64,000 nucleotides of DNA from an uncultured Flavobacteriaceae bacterium. GTDB lineage: Bacteria; Bacteroidota; Bacteroidia; Flavobacteriales; Flavobacteriaceae. Within the stretch, counting starts at the first letter, position 1. Each line of letters begins with the position of its first letter. Below the pieces are notes generated by a model that was not told the origin of the DNA, made no database searches, and worked only from the letters and a program-made list of their open reading frames with translations. The position numbers and the translations under genes were made by a program. Shown piece by piece: positions 51,537 through 60,257 of this stretch. The stretch is from contig CANNCM010000006.1 of the NCBI GenBank assembly GCA_947503105.1, positions 37,899-101,898 on the forward strand, written 5' to 3'.

Positions 51537-52862
51537 TTATTTTCCATAAACTTCTTTTACAAAAGCGTCATAAGCCAATTTTTTGACTTTTAAATTTGCA
51601 TTCTCTTTGTAATGATTGAGTAATTTTTGACTCGTTAGCTGTTCGGACATACGCTTCACTTCGTCTTGGTTTGAAAGTACTCTTGCTACAATATCTTCTA
51701 CTTCTTTATCACTTGGATTCAATTGCCCAAATTGTGCCATTTGCCCCTTAATCATATCGCCTGCATAGGCTTTCAATTCTTCAAAATTTACCTGAAGATT
51801 GTGATCAACAATCAACTTACTTTCGATCAATTGGTAGCGCATACTTTTTTCAGACTTTTCATATTCTTCCTTTGCTTGTGCTTCCGTCATTGGTTCTTCG
51901 CCAACAGTTTGAAGCCATTTTTGTAAAAATTCAGAAGGCAAATCAAATTTTGTGTTTTCTACCAAATACTCTGTGACATCATTCAATAGCTTTTGATCGG
52001 ATTGCTGAACAAATTGTTTTTCGGCATCTTCTTTAATTTTTGCTTTGAGTTCTGTTACACTTTTCACAACATCTTTCCCAAACAGTTTGTCAAATAATTC
52101 CTGATCCAAATCTGCTAATCCTCTTTCATTAATTTCATTGATGCTAAAGGTTACTTGAACATTCAAATCGTGTGCAGTATCGTGATCAACTTTCAAATAG
52201 GTCATCAAATCGTGAGTATCATTGAAAAGTCCTTTTGTTTTTATTGTAATAATATCTCCAACTTTGGCGCCAATAAATTTTTTCAAATTAGCTTTGCCTT
52301 TGAGTTTATCCAGTGTGATTGTTGTTGTCGATTCTATACCTGCTTCGTCATTAAAAAACACACCCGTAACTTCATCGCCTTCACTAACTTCAGATTTTGA
52401 AATCAATTGGCCATATTGCTTTTGTATGTTCTTGATTTGATCGTCAATCATCTTATCATCTGCAACAATAGTGTAGCGTTTTATTGACTTACGGCCGTTT
52501 AATTTGATGTCAAATTCTGGACTCAATCCAATTTCAAATTCAAAAGAAAATGCATCGGCATCCCAATCAATATCGTCTTGTTGTTTTGGCAGTGGATTTC
52601 CTAGAACATCAAGTTTTTCGTCATTGAGATATTTCCCCAAAGATTCTTGAAGCAATTTATTGACCTCATCAACTAAAACCGCTTTGCCATATTGTTTTTT
52701 GACCAATCCCATTGGAACTTGTCCTTTTCTAAATCCAGGGATATTTGCAGACTTTCGATAGTCGGTAAGTATTTTTTCAACTTTTTCAGAATAATCATTT
52801 TTTTCGATATCGATTTTTACAACCGCATTCAGGGCATCTTTGTTTTCTCTTGTAATATTCAT
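51537..52862 (-). CDS. tig: Trigger factor (ribosome-associated chaperone)
   Basis: 441 residues. The N-terminal ribosome-binding domain has the signature PGFRKGQVPMGLV, followed by a FKBP-like middle domain (about 155-240; GDEVTGVFFNDE) and a long helical C-terminal domain (about 250-430). The FKBP region is divergent, as in other Bacteroidota trigger factors, so prolyl isomerase activity may be weak. It works on nascent chains at the ribosome exit tunnel and commonly neighbours clpP-clpX, as here. Confidence 0.95.
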   Translation of the reverse strand: MNITRENKDALNAVVKIDIEKNDYSEKVEKILTDYRKSANIPGFRKGQVPMGLVKKQYGKAVLVDEVNKLLQESLGKYLNDEKLDVLGNPLPKQQDDIDWDADAFSFEFEIGLSPEFDIKLNGRKSIKRYTIVADDKMIDDQIKNIQKQYGQLISKSEVSEGDEVTGVFFNDEAGIESTTTITLDKLKGKANLKKFIGAKVGDIITIKTKGLFNDTHDLMTYLKVDHDTAHDLNVQVTFSINEINERGLADLDQELFDKLFGKDVVKSVTELKAKIKEDAEKQFVQQSDQKLLNDVTEYLVENTKFDLPSEFLQKWLQTVGEEPMTEAQAKEEYEKSEKSMRYQLIESKLIVDHNLQVNFEELKAYAGDMIKGQMAQFGQLNPSDKEVEDIVARVLSNQDEVKRMSEQLTSQKLLNHYKENANLKVKKLAYDAFVKEVYGK

Positions 52863-52886
52863 TGTAATGAATTAAAAATTGGGTGG

Positions 52887-52917
52887 CAAAAGTACAACAT
52901 TTTTAATGGAGTACAAA
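52887..52917 (-). promoter_or_regulatory. tig promoter
   Basis: TTTG (52914-52917), exactly 19 nt, then TACTTTTG (52887-52894) on the minus strand: full match to the Bacteroidota promoter. The start codon is 24 bp downstream of the -7 element. Confidence 0.75.
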
Positions 52918-52936
52918 TAATTTAATGTATTGAAAA

Positions 52937-53704
52937 TCAGTCTAAAAAATATGTGACTGCGGCATAAAAATCTTTGGGGTTTTCGGCATGTAGCCAATGT
53001 CCGGCATTTGAGATAGTCACCACTTGTGCGTTTGGAAATTGTGCTGAAATTTGTTTTTCATCTTCTTGTCCAATATATTCTGATTTATCTCCTTTTAAAA
53101 ATAGCGTAGGAATTTCTATTTTTAAATGTGACGGAAGTGCTTCGCCTACTTCACTAACATTATTTTTAAGGGCTTTTAAATTGAGGCGTAGATCCAATTG
53201 CCCTGGTGAAATCCAATATAGATTTTTGAGTAAAAATTGTCTAATTCCAAATTCAGGAATAAAGCTAGAAAGTTGTGTGTCGGCTTGTGCTCTACTTTTA
53301 ATCGTTGTAAAATCCAAAGCCGATAACCCCTCCAAAATAGCATCATGATGAACAGGATAAAAACGTGGAGCGATGTCTGCAATGATTAGTTTGTACACCA
53401 ATTCTGGATAAAGTGCCGCAAAAAGCATTGCTGTTTTCCCTCCCATTGAATGCCCTAATAGAACACATTTTTCGAGATTATAATGTGCGCAATAGGCCTT
53501 TAAATCCGAAACTAAAAGTTCATAATCGAAAGCCTCTGTATGGTAACTCCTTCCATGATTTCTTTGATCGACAAGATGAATTTGATAGCCCAATTCAGAA
53601 AAACGCTTTCCAAGCGTTTTCCAATTGTCGCCCATTCCTAAAAATCCGTGTAAGATGATAAAAGGGAAACCTTCTCCAAATACTTTTGAATGTAACGGCA
53701 TCAT
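52937..53704 (-). CDS. Alpha/beta-hydrolase fold esterase (YbfF-like)
   Basis: 255 residues. The nucleophile elbow is LGHSMGGKTAM (Ser), preceded by the oxyanion block LHGFLGMGDNWKTLG and followed by a late Asp and the catalytic His in SNAGHWLHAENP. It is similar in plan to the YbfF acyl-esterases. There is no signal peptide, so it is cytosolic. The start codon overlaps the pdxJ stop by 4 bp, so the gene is translated with pdxJ. The substrate is unknown. Confidence 0.9.
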   Translation of the reverse strand: MMPLHSKVFGEGFPFIILHGFLGMGDNWKTLGKRFSELGYQIHLVDQRNHGRSYHTEAFDYELLVSDLKAYCAHYNLEKCVLLGHSMGGKTAMLFAALYPELVYKLIIADIAPRFYPVHHDAILEGLSALDFTTIKSRAQADTQLSSFIPEFGIRQFLLKNLYWISPGQLDLRLNLKALKNNVSEVGEALPSHLKIEIPTLFLKGDKSEYIGQEDEKQISAQFPNAQVVTISNAGHWLHAENPKDFYAAVTYFLD

Positions 53705-54414
53705 TGTAATCGATTCAAATACATATTTACGACGTTTTCTATACCCAAATATAAACTTTCTGAAATCAGAGCATGCCCAATTGAAACCTCCAATAAATTA
53801 GGAACATTCTCTTTGAAAAATTTGATATTATCTAGTGATAAATCATGGCCTGCATTTACACCAAGTTGAAAATCGTTTGCAAGTGAAGCACAAGCGGTGT
53901 AGGGCTTTACAGCATCAAAATTTCCAAGCGTATATTGGTGAGCAAAATTTTCGGTATAAAGTTCAATTCTGTCTGTGCCTGTCGCTTTTGCGGCCTCTAC
54001 TTGATGTACATCGGGATCTAAAAAAATTGACGTTCGAATGCCATTATTTTTAAACTCTTTTATCATTTCTGAAAGAAAAGATTGATTCTTGATACAATCC
54101 CACCCCGCATTGCTCGTTATGGCATCTTCTGCATCTGGAACAAGGGTAACTTGTGTGGGTTTTATGGCCGTCACTAACGCTATAAATTTTGGAACAGGAT
54201 TGCCTTCAATATTATATTCTGTATACACTTCAGATTTTAAATCATACGCATCTTGATAGCGGATATGACGTTCGTCTGGTCGAGGGTGAATAGTAATTCC
54301 TTGAGCACCAAACTCTTGTACATCTTTTGCAAATTGTACAATATTAGGCACATCTCCTCCTCTTGCATTTCTTAGTGTAGCAATTTTATTGATGTTTACG
54401 CTGAGCTTCGTCAT
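53701..54414 (-). CDS. pdxJ: Pyridoxine 5'-phosphate synthase
   Basis: 237 residues from the ATG at 54414 (MTKLSVNINKIATLRNARGG), preferred to an upstream in-frame ATG that adds ten non-conserved residues. Diagnostic TIM-barrel motifs: ITIHPRPDERHIR, VTLVPDAE and GVNAGHDL. It condenses 3-amino-1-hydroxyacetone 1-phosphate and deoxyxylulose 5-phosphate to pyridoxine 5'-phosphate. It precedes the esterase in a two-gene unit and is divergent from the CBS-nadK gene pair. Confidence 0.96.
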   Translation of the reverse strand: MTKLSVNINKIATLRNARGGDVPNIVQFAKDVQEFGAQGITIHPRPDERHIRYQDAYDLKSEVYTEYNIEGNPVPKFIALVTAIKPTQVTLVPDAEDAITSNAGWDCIKNQSFLSEMIKEFKNNGIRTSIFLDPDVHQVEAAKATGTDRIELYTENFAHQYTLGNFDAVKPYTACASLANDFQLGVNAGHDLSLDNIKFFKENVPNLLEVSIGHALISESLYLGIENVVNMYLNRLQ

Positions 54415-54433
54415 GTTCAAATATATTAGATGA

Positions 54434-54473
54434 CAAAAATACAAAGACCATAGCTTAAAGTATATTATTTTTG
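54434..54473. promoter_or_regulatory. Divergent -7 elements for pdxJ and the CBS gene
   Basis: Minus-strand TATTTTTG (54434-54441) faces pdxJ and plus-strand TATTTTTG (54466-54473) faces the CBS gene; both are full matches to TAnnTTTG and predict short leaders. Confidence 0.45.
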
Positions 54474-54503
54474 ATTATTTTGCATCAACTCATAAAACAA
54501 GTT

Positions 54504-55160
54504 ATGCCACTAGATCATTACATCATAAATGACCTCACTCCTTTTGATTTGAATACCCCGATAAAAGAACTACAAGAGGCGTTTAATCAGTTGACCTATT
54601 CTCATATTCCCATCCAAAAAGATGGTGTTTTTGTGGGTTGTTTGTCCGAAACAGATGTGTATTGTTTTGAACCTAACCAAAACGTTGAAGACGTTATGTA
54701 TGCCATCGAAAGGTTTTATGTGCAGCAATCGGCCATTTGGCTCGATGTTTTAGACACCTTTGCACAGAACGATTCGAACATCATGCCTGTGCTTGACGAA
54801 CACAACAAGTATCTAGGGTATTATCAATTAATTGATGTGATTTCATTGTTTAGAAATACCCCTTTTTTCTCGGAAGCTGGAGGTATTATCGTTATAGAAA
54901 AAGCTTACAACGATTATTCCTTTAGCGAAGTTTGCCAAATTGTTGAATCGAATAATGTGAAAGTATTGGGTGTTTTTGTTTCAAGGATTAAAAATGATAT
55001 GGCACAAATCACTATAAAAATTGAAAACTCTGGATTAAGTGCTATTTTTGAAACATTTAGAAGATATGGCTATGCTATAATTTCTGGTCATGAAGACGAT
55101 AGTTTCTTAAAAACGCTTAAAGATCGGTCTGCATACTTAGATCGATATTTAAATTTGTAA
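54504..55160 (+). CDS. CBS-pair domain protein
   Basis: 218 residues from the ATG at 54504; a TTG at 54471 would add 11 residues. Two CBS motifs are recognisable (about 8-60, LQEAFNQLTYSHIPIQKDGV...GCLSETDV, and about 65-125, FAQNDSNIMPVLDEHNKYLG), followed by a C-terminal ACT-like or ligand-binding part (about 135-218). CBS pairs often bind adenosyl compounds. It lies 10 bp upstream of nadK, a conserved pairing in Flavobacteriia. It may sense an adenine nucleotide in connection with NAD(P), but this is a guess. Confidence 0.85.
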   Translation: MPLDHYIINDLTPFDLNTPIKELQEAFNQLTYSHIPIQKDGVFVGCLSETDVYCFEPNQNVEDVMYAIERFYVQQSAIWLDVLDTFAQNDSNIMPVLDEHNKYLGYYQLIDVISLFRNTPFFSEAGGIIVIEKAYNDYSFSEVCQIVESNNVKVLGVFVSRIKNDMAQITIKIENSGLSAIFETFRRYGYAIISGHEDDSFLKTLKDRSAYLDRYLNL

Positions 55161-55170
55161 TTTTGTGGCT

Positions 55171-56052
55171 ATGAAAATTGCTATTTACGGACCAGATTTT
55201 AATGACCGATCACATTCGGCCATTGTCACTCTATGTAAATATTTAAGTGAAAAGCAGATTGATGTTTTTGTTGAAAAACATTTTTACCACTCCATTCTCG
55301 AGCACTCTTCAATAAAAATTGACCGCTATGGCTATCAAACCTTCACAACTTTAAATGCCACATTTGACATGCTTTTTAGTGTGGGAGGAGATGGTACAAT
55401 ATTGAGAGCTATTACGCATGTGAAAGACCTAAATATTCCAATTGTTGGCATCAATACTGGGCGACTTGGATTTTTGGCTACCATAAAAAAAGATGCAATT
55501 ATAGATGCTCTAGATCAGATTTTTGAAGGAAAATACCGCATATCAAAGCGCAGCGTTTTAACAGTCACAACAGATAAAAAAGAAGCTAATTTTGATTTAG
55601 ATTTTGCTTTAAACGAAATTGCTATCAGTAGAAAAAACACGACTTCTATGATTAGCATTGAAACATGGCTAGACAACGAATATTTGACCTCCTATTGGGC
55701 CGATGGCCTTATCATTTCTACACCAACGGGATCCACAGGCTACTCTCTGAGTTGTGGCGGGCCCGTGATCATGCCAGAATCTGATAGCTTGGTCCTTACA
55801 CCAATTGCGCCTCACAATTTGAATGCTCGCCCTCTTGTGATTCCCGCAAATCGAGAAATCCGACTTAAAGTTAGTGGACGAGAAAATGAATATTTAGTGG
55901 CCTTGGATTCTAGGATTAATTCTTTAAAAACCACTATTGGAATTACCATAAAAAAAGCGCCCTACAGCATTGGTATGATCGAGTTAGAAGATGGTGCTTT
56001 CATTGAAACGTTACGCAAAAAACTTCTTTGGGGTGCGGATCAAAGAAACTAA
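55171..56052 (+). CDS. nadK: NAD kinase
   Basis: 293 residues from the ATG at 55171; a GTG two codons upstream is less likely. The nucleotide-binding motif LFSVGGDGTILRA, the NTGRLGFLA block, and TPTGSTGYSLSCGGPVIMP (NAD-binding) are all present. It phosphorylates NAD to NADP in the cytosol. The gene forms a likely operon with the CBS protein and precedes the DUF6089-uppS-bamA envelope cluster. Confidence 0.96.
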   Translation: MKIAIYGPDFNDRSHSAIVTLCKYLSEKQIDVFVEKHFYHSILEHSSIKIDRYGYQTFTTLNATFDMLFSVGGDGTILRAITHVKDLNIPIVGINTGRLGFLATIKKDAIIDALDQIFEGKYRISKRSVLTVTTDKKEANFDLDFALNEIAISRKNTTSMISIETWLDNEYLTSYWADGLIISTPTGSTGYSLSCGGPVIMPESDSLVLTPIAPHNLNARPLVIPANREIRLKVSGRENEYLVALDSRINSLKTTIGITIKKAPYSIGMIELEDGAFIETLRKKLLWGADQRN

Positions 56053-56100
56053 ACAATAATTTGTTGTTTTTTCTGTTTTTCTAGTCTAAGCTATAACCAT

Positions 56101-56130
56101 TTTGAGGCGATTTCAATTTTGTTATATTTG
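56101..56130 (+). promoter_or_regulatory. Promoter of the DUF6089-uppS-bamA operon
   Basis: TTTG (56101-56104), 18 nt, then TATATTTG (56123-56130): full match to both Bacteroidota elements. The DUF6089 ATG at 56148 is 17 bp downstream. Confidence 0.75.
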
Positions 56131-56147
56131 CACACATTTGAAAGTTG

Positions 56148-56834
56148 ATGAAGATCTTATATTTCAGTTTTATTTTTATTCTTTCCACGCATTTGGGGGG
56201 TGCCCAAATTTATGAAATTGGGATTATAGGTGGCGGAACGAATGTCATTGGCGATGTTGGTTCTACAACATTTGTTGCTCCAAAAAAACTAGCCCTAGGA
56301 GGAATTGTTCGCTGGAATAGAAGCCCAAGACATTCCTATAGAGCAAGTGTAATGTATACAACTCTTTTTGGAAACGATCATCTTTCTAGTGATCCAAAAA
56401 GAGAACTTAGAGGGTATAATTTTAATGCACGCTCTTTGGAGGTTTCAGCCGGAATAGAATTTACGTTTTTGGACTTCGATTTGCACAGAAGAAGTTTTAA
56501 CTTTAGCCCTTATATCTTTACAGGTGTGAGTATGATGAATCATCCTAATTTTTATTATAGCAACAACACCCTTGTTTCTGAAAAAACAAGAAGCAATGCC
56601 TTTGGTATTCCAATTGCCTTGGGATTGAAAGTAACACTTACAGAACATATTATTTTTGGTATAGAAATTGCAGCACGCTATACTTTTTCAGATGAACTAG
56701 ACGGAAGTGTTCCAGATACAAAAGAATTAAAAAAATTACGAATTGGTAATATTAATAACACAGATTGGTATGTATTTAGTGGAATGACTTTAACATATAC
56801 CTTTGGTCGAAACCCCTGTTTTTGCAATTATTAG
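56148..56834 (+). CDS. DUF6089 family outer-membrane protein
   Basis: 228 residues from the ATG at 56148 (the codon before it is TTG). Signal peptide (about 1-20, ending GGAQ) and a beta-barrel-like sequence: GIIGGGTNVIGDVGSTTFVA, RWNRSPRHSYRASVMYTTLF, LEVSAGIEFTFLDFDLH. This is the DUF6089 pattern conserved in front of uppS-bamA in Bacteroidota. Function is not established; its position suggests a role linked to outer-membrane assembly. Its stop abuts the uppS ATG. Confidence 0.85.
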   Translation: MKILYFSFIFILSTHLGGAQIYEIGIIGGGTNVIGDVGSTTFVAPKKLALGGIVRWNRSPRHSYRASVMYTTLFGNDHLSSDPKRELRGYNFNARSLEVSAGIEFTFLDFDLHRRSFNFSPYIFTGVSMMNHPNFYYSNNTLVSEKTRSNAFGIPIALGLKVTLTEHIIFGIEIAARYTFSDELDGSVPDTKELKKLRIGNINNTDWYVFSGMTLTYTFGRNPCFCNY

Positions 56835-57575
56835 ATGAATCAAAAAATAGACATACATAAGCAGACCTTACCAAAACATATTGCCATAATAATGGATGGT
56901 AATGGCCGCTGGGCAAAATCTAAGGGCAGAATACGTGCTTTTGGTCATGAAAATGGAACCAAAGCCGTTCGAACCACTGTTGAAAGTTGTGCAAAATTAG
57001 GTATAGAACACCTAACACTTTATGCCTTTTCTACAGAAAACTGGAAACGCCCAAAACTAGAGGTAAAAACACTAATGCAATTATTGATTTCTTCATTAAA
57101 AAAAGAAATGAATACGCTTCAAAAAAATAATATTCGATTGAATGCCATTGGAGATATTAAAACACTTCCAAAAAAGGTATTTGATGAATTGACACATGTG
57201 ATTGAAGCCACAAAATTAAATTCAAAAATGACTCTAAACCTTGCATTAAGTTATGGTTCTAGAGACGAATTAACCCATGTTGTGAGGGAAATTGGAGAAA
57301 AAATCAAAAATAATATAATTTCTCCCGAAAAAATTGATGAATCGGTAATAAATCAGCATCTTTACACCCGAAATTTACCAGACGTTGATTTATTAATAAG
57401 AACTAGCGGTGAACAACGCTTGAGTAATTTTCTTTTATGGCAAATTGCTTACGCCGAATTGTATTTTACAGAAGTCTTTTGGCCAGATTTCAGTGATGAC
57501 GATTTGTATAAAGCCATTGCCAGTTACCAAAAAAGAGAACGAAGATTTGGAAAAACAAGTGAACAACTTAACTAA
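56835..57575 (+). CDS. uppS: Undecaprenyl diphosphate synthase (isoprenyl transferase)
   Basis: 246 residues. The cis-prenyltransferase motifs are AIIMDGNGRWAKSKG (catalytic Asp), FSTENWKRP, and DLLIRTSGEQRLSNFLLWQ. It makes the lipid carrier for peptidoglycan and O-antigen. Its ATG directly follows the DUF6089 stop with no spacer, and its 3' end overlaps the preferred bamA start by 17 bp. Confidence 0.96.
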   Translation: MNQKIDIHKQTLPKHIAIIMDGNGRWAKSKGRIRAFGHENGTKAVRTTVESCAKLGIEHLTLYAFSTENWKRPKLEVKTLMQLLISSLKKEMNTLQKNNIRLNAIGDIKTLPKKVFDELTHVIEATKLNSKMTLNLALSYGSRDELTHVVREIGEKIKNNIISPEKIDESVINQHLYTRNLPDVDLLIRTSGEQRLSNFLLWQIAYAELYFTEVFWPDFSDDDLYKAIASYQKRERRFGKTSEQLN

Positions 57576-60168
57576 AAACACCTACAGACCCTTATATATA
57601 ATTGCTTGTTTCATGATATTCATGAGCACTATTGCGCATGGGCAAGTATTGGACACATCAAAAAGAAAAGACTATACCATTGCCGATATCAGTGTTAAAG
57701 GAGAAACAGTTTATGGCGCAGAAACCATTATCACCTATTCTGGTTTGGTAAAAGGGGAAACCGTAACCATACCAGGCGGCACAAAAATTAGTGACGGTAT
57801 TAAAAAATTGTGGGACTCCAATCTTTTCTCAAATATTGATGTTTTTATAAAAAAAATTGATGGCGATGACATTTATTTAGAAATCCAGCTGGATGATCTT
57901 CCCGAACTAAAAGATATAAAAATTACTGGCGTCAAAAAAGGGAAAATTAGTGGGATTATTGAAGACAACAAACTAATCTCAGGAACAAAAGTCACCGAAA
58001 ACTTAATCACTACAACAAAATATAATCTTGAAAATAAGTACCGCAAGGAAGGCTTTTTGAATGCAAAAGCCATTGTAGCAACAACAAAGGTAGTGGATTC
58101 TATAGAAAAATCTAGAGTCAATATGCAAATTCGCATAGACAAAGGAGAGAAGGTAAAAATCAAAAACATCACATTTTCTGGCAATGAGAAACTGAGCAGT
58201 AAACGTCTGCGAAAAGCCATGAAAAAGACAAAACAAATAAATCCTGTTCGATTTCTCAAACGATCGAAATACATAGAAGCTGATTATAAAGAAGATCTTG
58301 TTAGTGTCGTTGACAAATTGAAAGAAAAAGGATTTAGAGATGCACGTATTATTTCAGATAGTGTAATAGTAAACAATGACAGAACTATTAGCATCAATAT
58401 AGATGTTGAAGAGGGTGAAAAATACACTTATGGAAAAATCAACTTTTTAGGGAATACCATCTATTCTGATGAGCAATTAAATCAAGTTCTAAAAATTAAA
58501 GAAGGGGATACCTACAATGGGGTTGAACTCGAAAAAAGAATTGCAGACAGCTCAGATCCCGATGCTTTTGATCTTACAAATTTGTACCAAAATAATGGTT
58601 ATTTGTTTTCTACAATTACCCCTGTAGAAGTCAGTGCTGCTGGCAATGTCATTGATATGGAAATTAGAATTACGGAAGGTAAGCCTGCGTATTTCAAAAA
58701 CATCTCTGTAAAAGGAAACAACAAAACTAATGATCATGTCGTGTATAGAGAATTACGAACACGCCCTGGGCAGCTGTATAGTAAAAGTAATGTTGTAAGA
58801 ACCGTTCGGGAGCTTGGTCAAATGGGCTTTTTTGATGCACAAGAAATTTCTCCAGATTTTAAAAATGTCAATCCCAACGACGGAACGCTTGATATGGAAT
58901 ATAGCGTTGTAGAAAAAGGATCGAGTCAAATAGAACTTCAAGGCGGTTATGGTGGTGGCGGATTTATTGGAACACTAGGATTGTCTTTTAACAACTTTGC
59001 TATAAAAGATTTATTCAAAAAAGAAGCCTACACACCTGTTCCTATGGGCGATGGGCAAAGTTTGGCTCTGAGACTTCAATCAAGTCGATTCTTTCAAACC
59101 TATAGTTTTTCATTTACTGAGCCTTGGCTTGGAGGAAAAAAACCTGTTCAGTTTTCAACTTCAATTTCACAAACAAAACAATTTTTATTTAATAGAGCCA
59201 CACGCTCTGCAGACAAAAGTAGAAGTTTTAATATCACCGGAATTAGCGTTGGAATTGCAAAAAAACTAACCGTTCCTGACGATTATTTTGTACTCTCTCA
59301 AAACTTGAGTTATCAATATTACGATCTTAATAATTACAATACAGGACTATTTACTTTTGGCGATGGCGATGCCAATAACCTGGCTTATACCATAGGCTTG
59401 AGCAGAAACAATACATATAATGATCCTATATATCCAGAGGGTGGATCAAACTTTAGTCTATCAGCCAAACTTACACTGCCATATTCTTCTTTTAGTAAAA
59501 TAGATTATACTGCTCTAAAAAAAGAACGCGAAGAACTAACAGCCCGTATTAGTGAACTTAGCAGTACTCAGGACGACAATGAAATTGTTGAACGGAATGA
59601 AGCAAGTGATAGAATTAGTCAAATTGATCAAGAACGTTTCAAATGGTTAGAGTTCTATAAAATTAAATTTTCTGGAGATTGGTACACCAGAATCAAAGGT
59701 AAATTAATTCTTAGGCCAAGGTTTGAATTTGGATTTTTGGGGGCTTACAATAATGATAGAGGGATTATTCCTTTTGAACGTTTCTTTTTGGGAGGAGACG
59801 GTATGGTTACTTACAGGCTCGATGGCCGTGAAGCAATAGCACTACGTGGATATCCAAATCAAACGCTATCTGATAATGACGGGGGTAGTATTTATAATAA
59901 ATTTTCTCTGGAACTTAGACATCCCATTACACTAAAGGGACAAACAAAGATTTTTGCATTGGCCTTTATGGAAGGTGGTGCTTCATATAACGATTTTAAA
60001 GACTTTAATCCGTTTAACATCAATCGTTCTGCCGGCGTCGGCGTTCGACTGTTTATGCCTGCATTTGGATTGTTGGGCATAGATTTTGGCTATGGTTTTG
60101 ATCCAATACCTGGTGAGACAAGAAAGAATGGGCTGGAAACACATTTCATTCTTGGGCAACAGTTTTAA
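57559..60168 (+). CDS. bamA: Outer-membrane assembly protein BamA (Omp85)
   Basis: 869 residues from the GTG at 57559, which gives the best signal peptide (NNLTKNTYRPLYIIACFMIF, then MSTIAHGQ). The longest frame (57445) lies deep inside uppS and is unlikely; an ATG at 57613 would leave a very short signal. POTRA domains fill about 30-440 and the barrel follows, with VRLFMPAFGLLGIDFGYGFD near the end. LELRHPITL and the VRGF-like GREAIALRGYPNQ motif of strand beta12 region are present. It inserts beta-barrel proteins, probably including the SusC, OmpA and DUF2490 proteins of this window. It is followed by two Skp/OmpH genes. Confidence 0.9.
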   Translation: MNNLTKNTYRPLYIIACFMIFMSTIAHGQVLDTSKRKDYTIADISVKGETVYGAETIITYSGLVKGETVTIPGGTKISDGIKKLWDSNLFSNIDVFIKKIDGDDIYLEIQLDDLPELKDIKITGVKKGKISGIIEDNKLISGTKVTENLITTTKYNLENKYRKEGFLNAKAIVATTKVVDSIEKSRVNMQIRIDKGEKVKIKNITFSGNEKLSSKRLRKAMKKTKQINPVRFLKRSKYIEADYKEDLVSVVDKLKEKGFRDARIISDSVIVNNDRTISINIDVEEGEKYTYGKINFLGNTIYSDEQLNQVLKIKEGDTYNGVELEKRIADSSDPDAFDLTNLYQNNGYLFSTITPVEVSAAGNVIDMEIRITEGKPAYFKNISVKGNNKTNDHVVYRELRTRPGQLYSKSNVVRTVRELGQMGFFDAQEISPDFKNVNPNDGTLDMEYSVVEKGSSQIELQGGYGGGGFIGTLGLSFNNFAIKDLFKKEAYTPVPMGDGQSLALRLQSSRFFQTYSFSFTEPWLGGKKPVQFSTSISQTKQFLFNRATRSADKSRSFNITGISVGIAKKLTVPDDYFVLSQNLSYQYYDLNNYNTGLFTFGDGDANNLAYTIGLSRNNTYNDPIYPEGGSNFSLSAKLTLPYSSFSKIDYTALKKEREELTARISELSSTQDDNEIVERNEASDRISQIDQERFKWLEFYKIKFSGDWYTRIKGKLILRPRFEFGFLGAYNNDRGIIPFERFFLGGDGMVTYRLDGREAIALRGYPNQTLSDNDGGSIYNKFSLELRHPITLKGQTKIFALAFMEGGASYNDFKDFNPFNINRSAGVGVRLFMPAFGLLGIDFGYGFDPIPGETRKNGLETHFILGQQF

Positions 60169-60257
60169 TTTTTGGCACGGTAATTTCATTAGTGTGTGAG
60201 AATTAAAATTAATTTCGTTAATTTGAATAGCAGTCCCAAAACAGAAATTATAATTGT

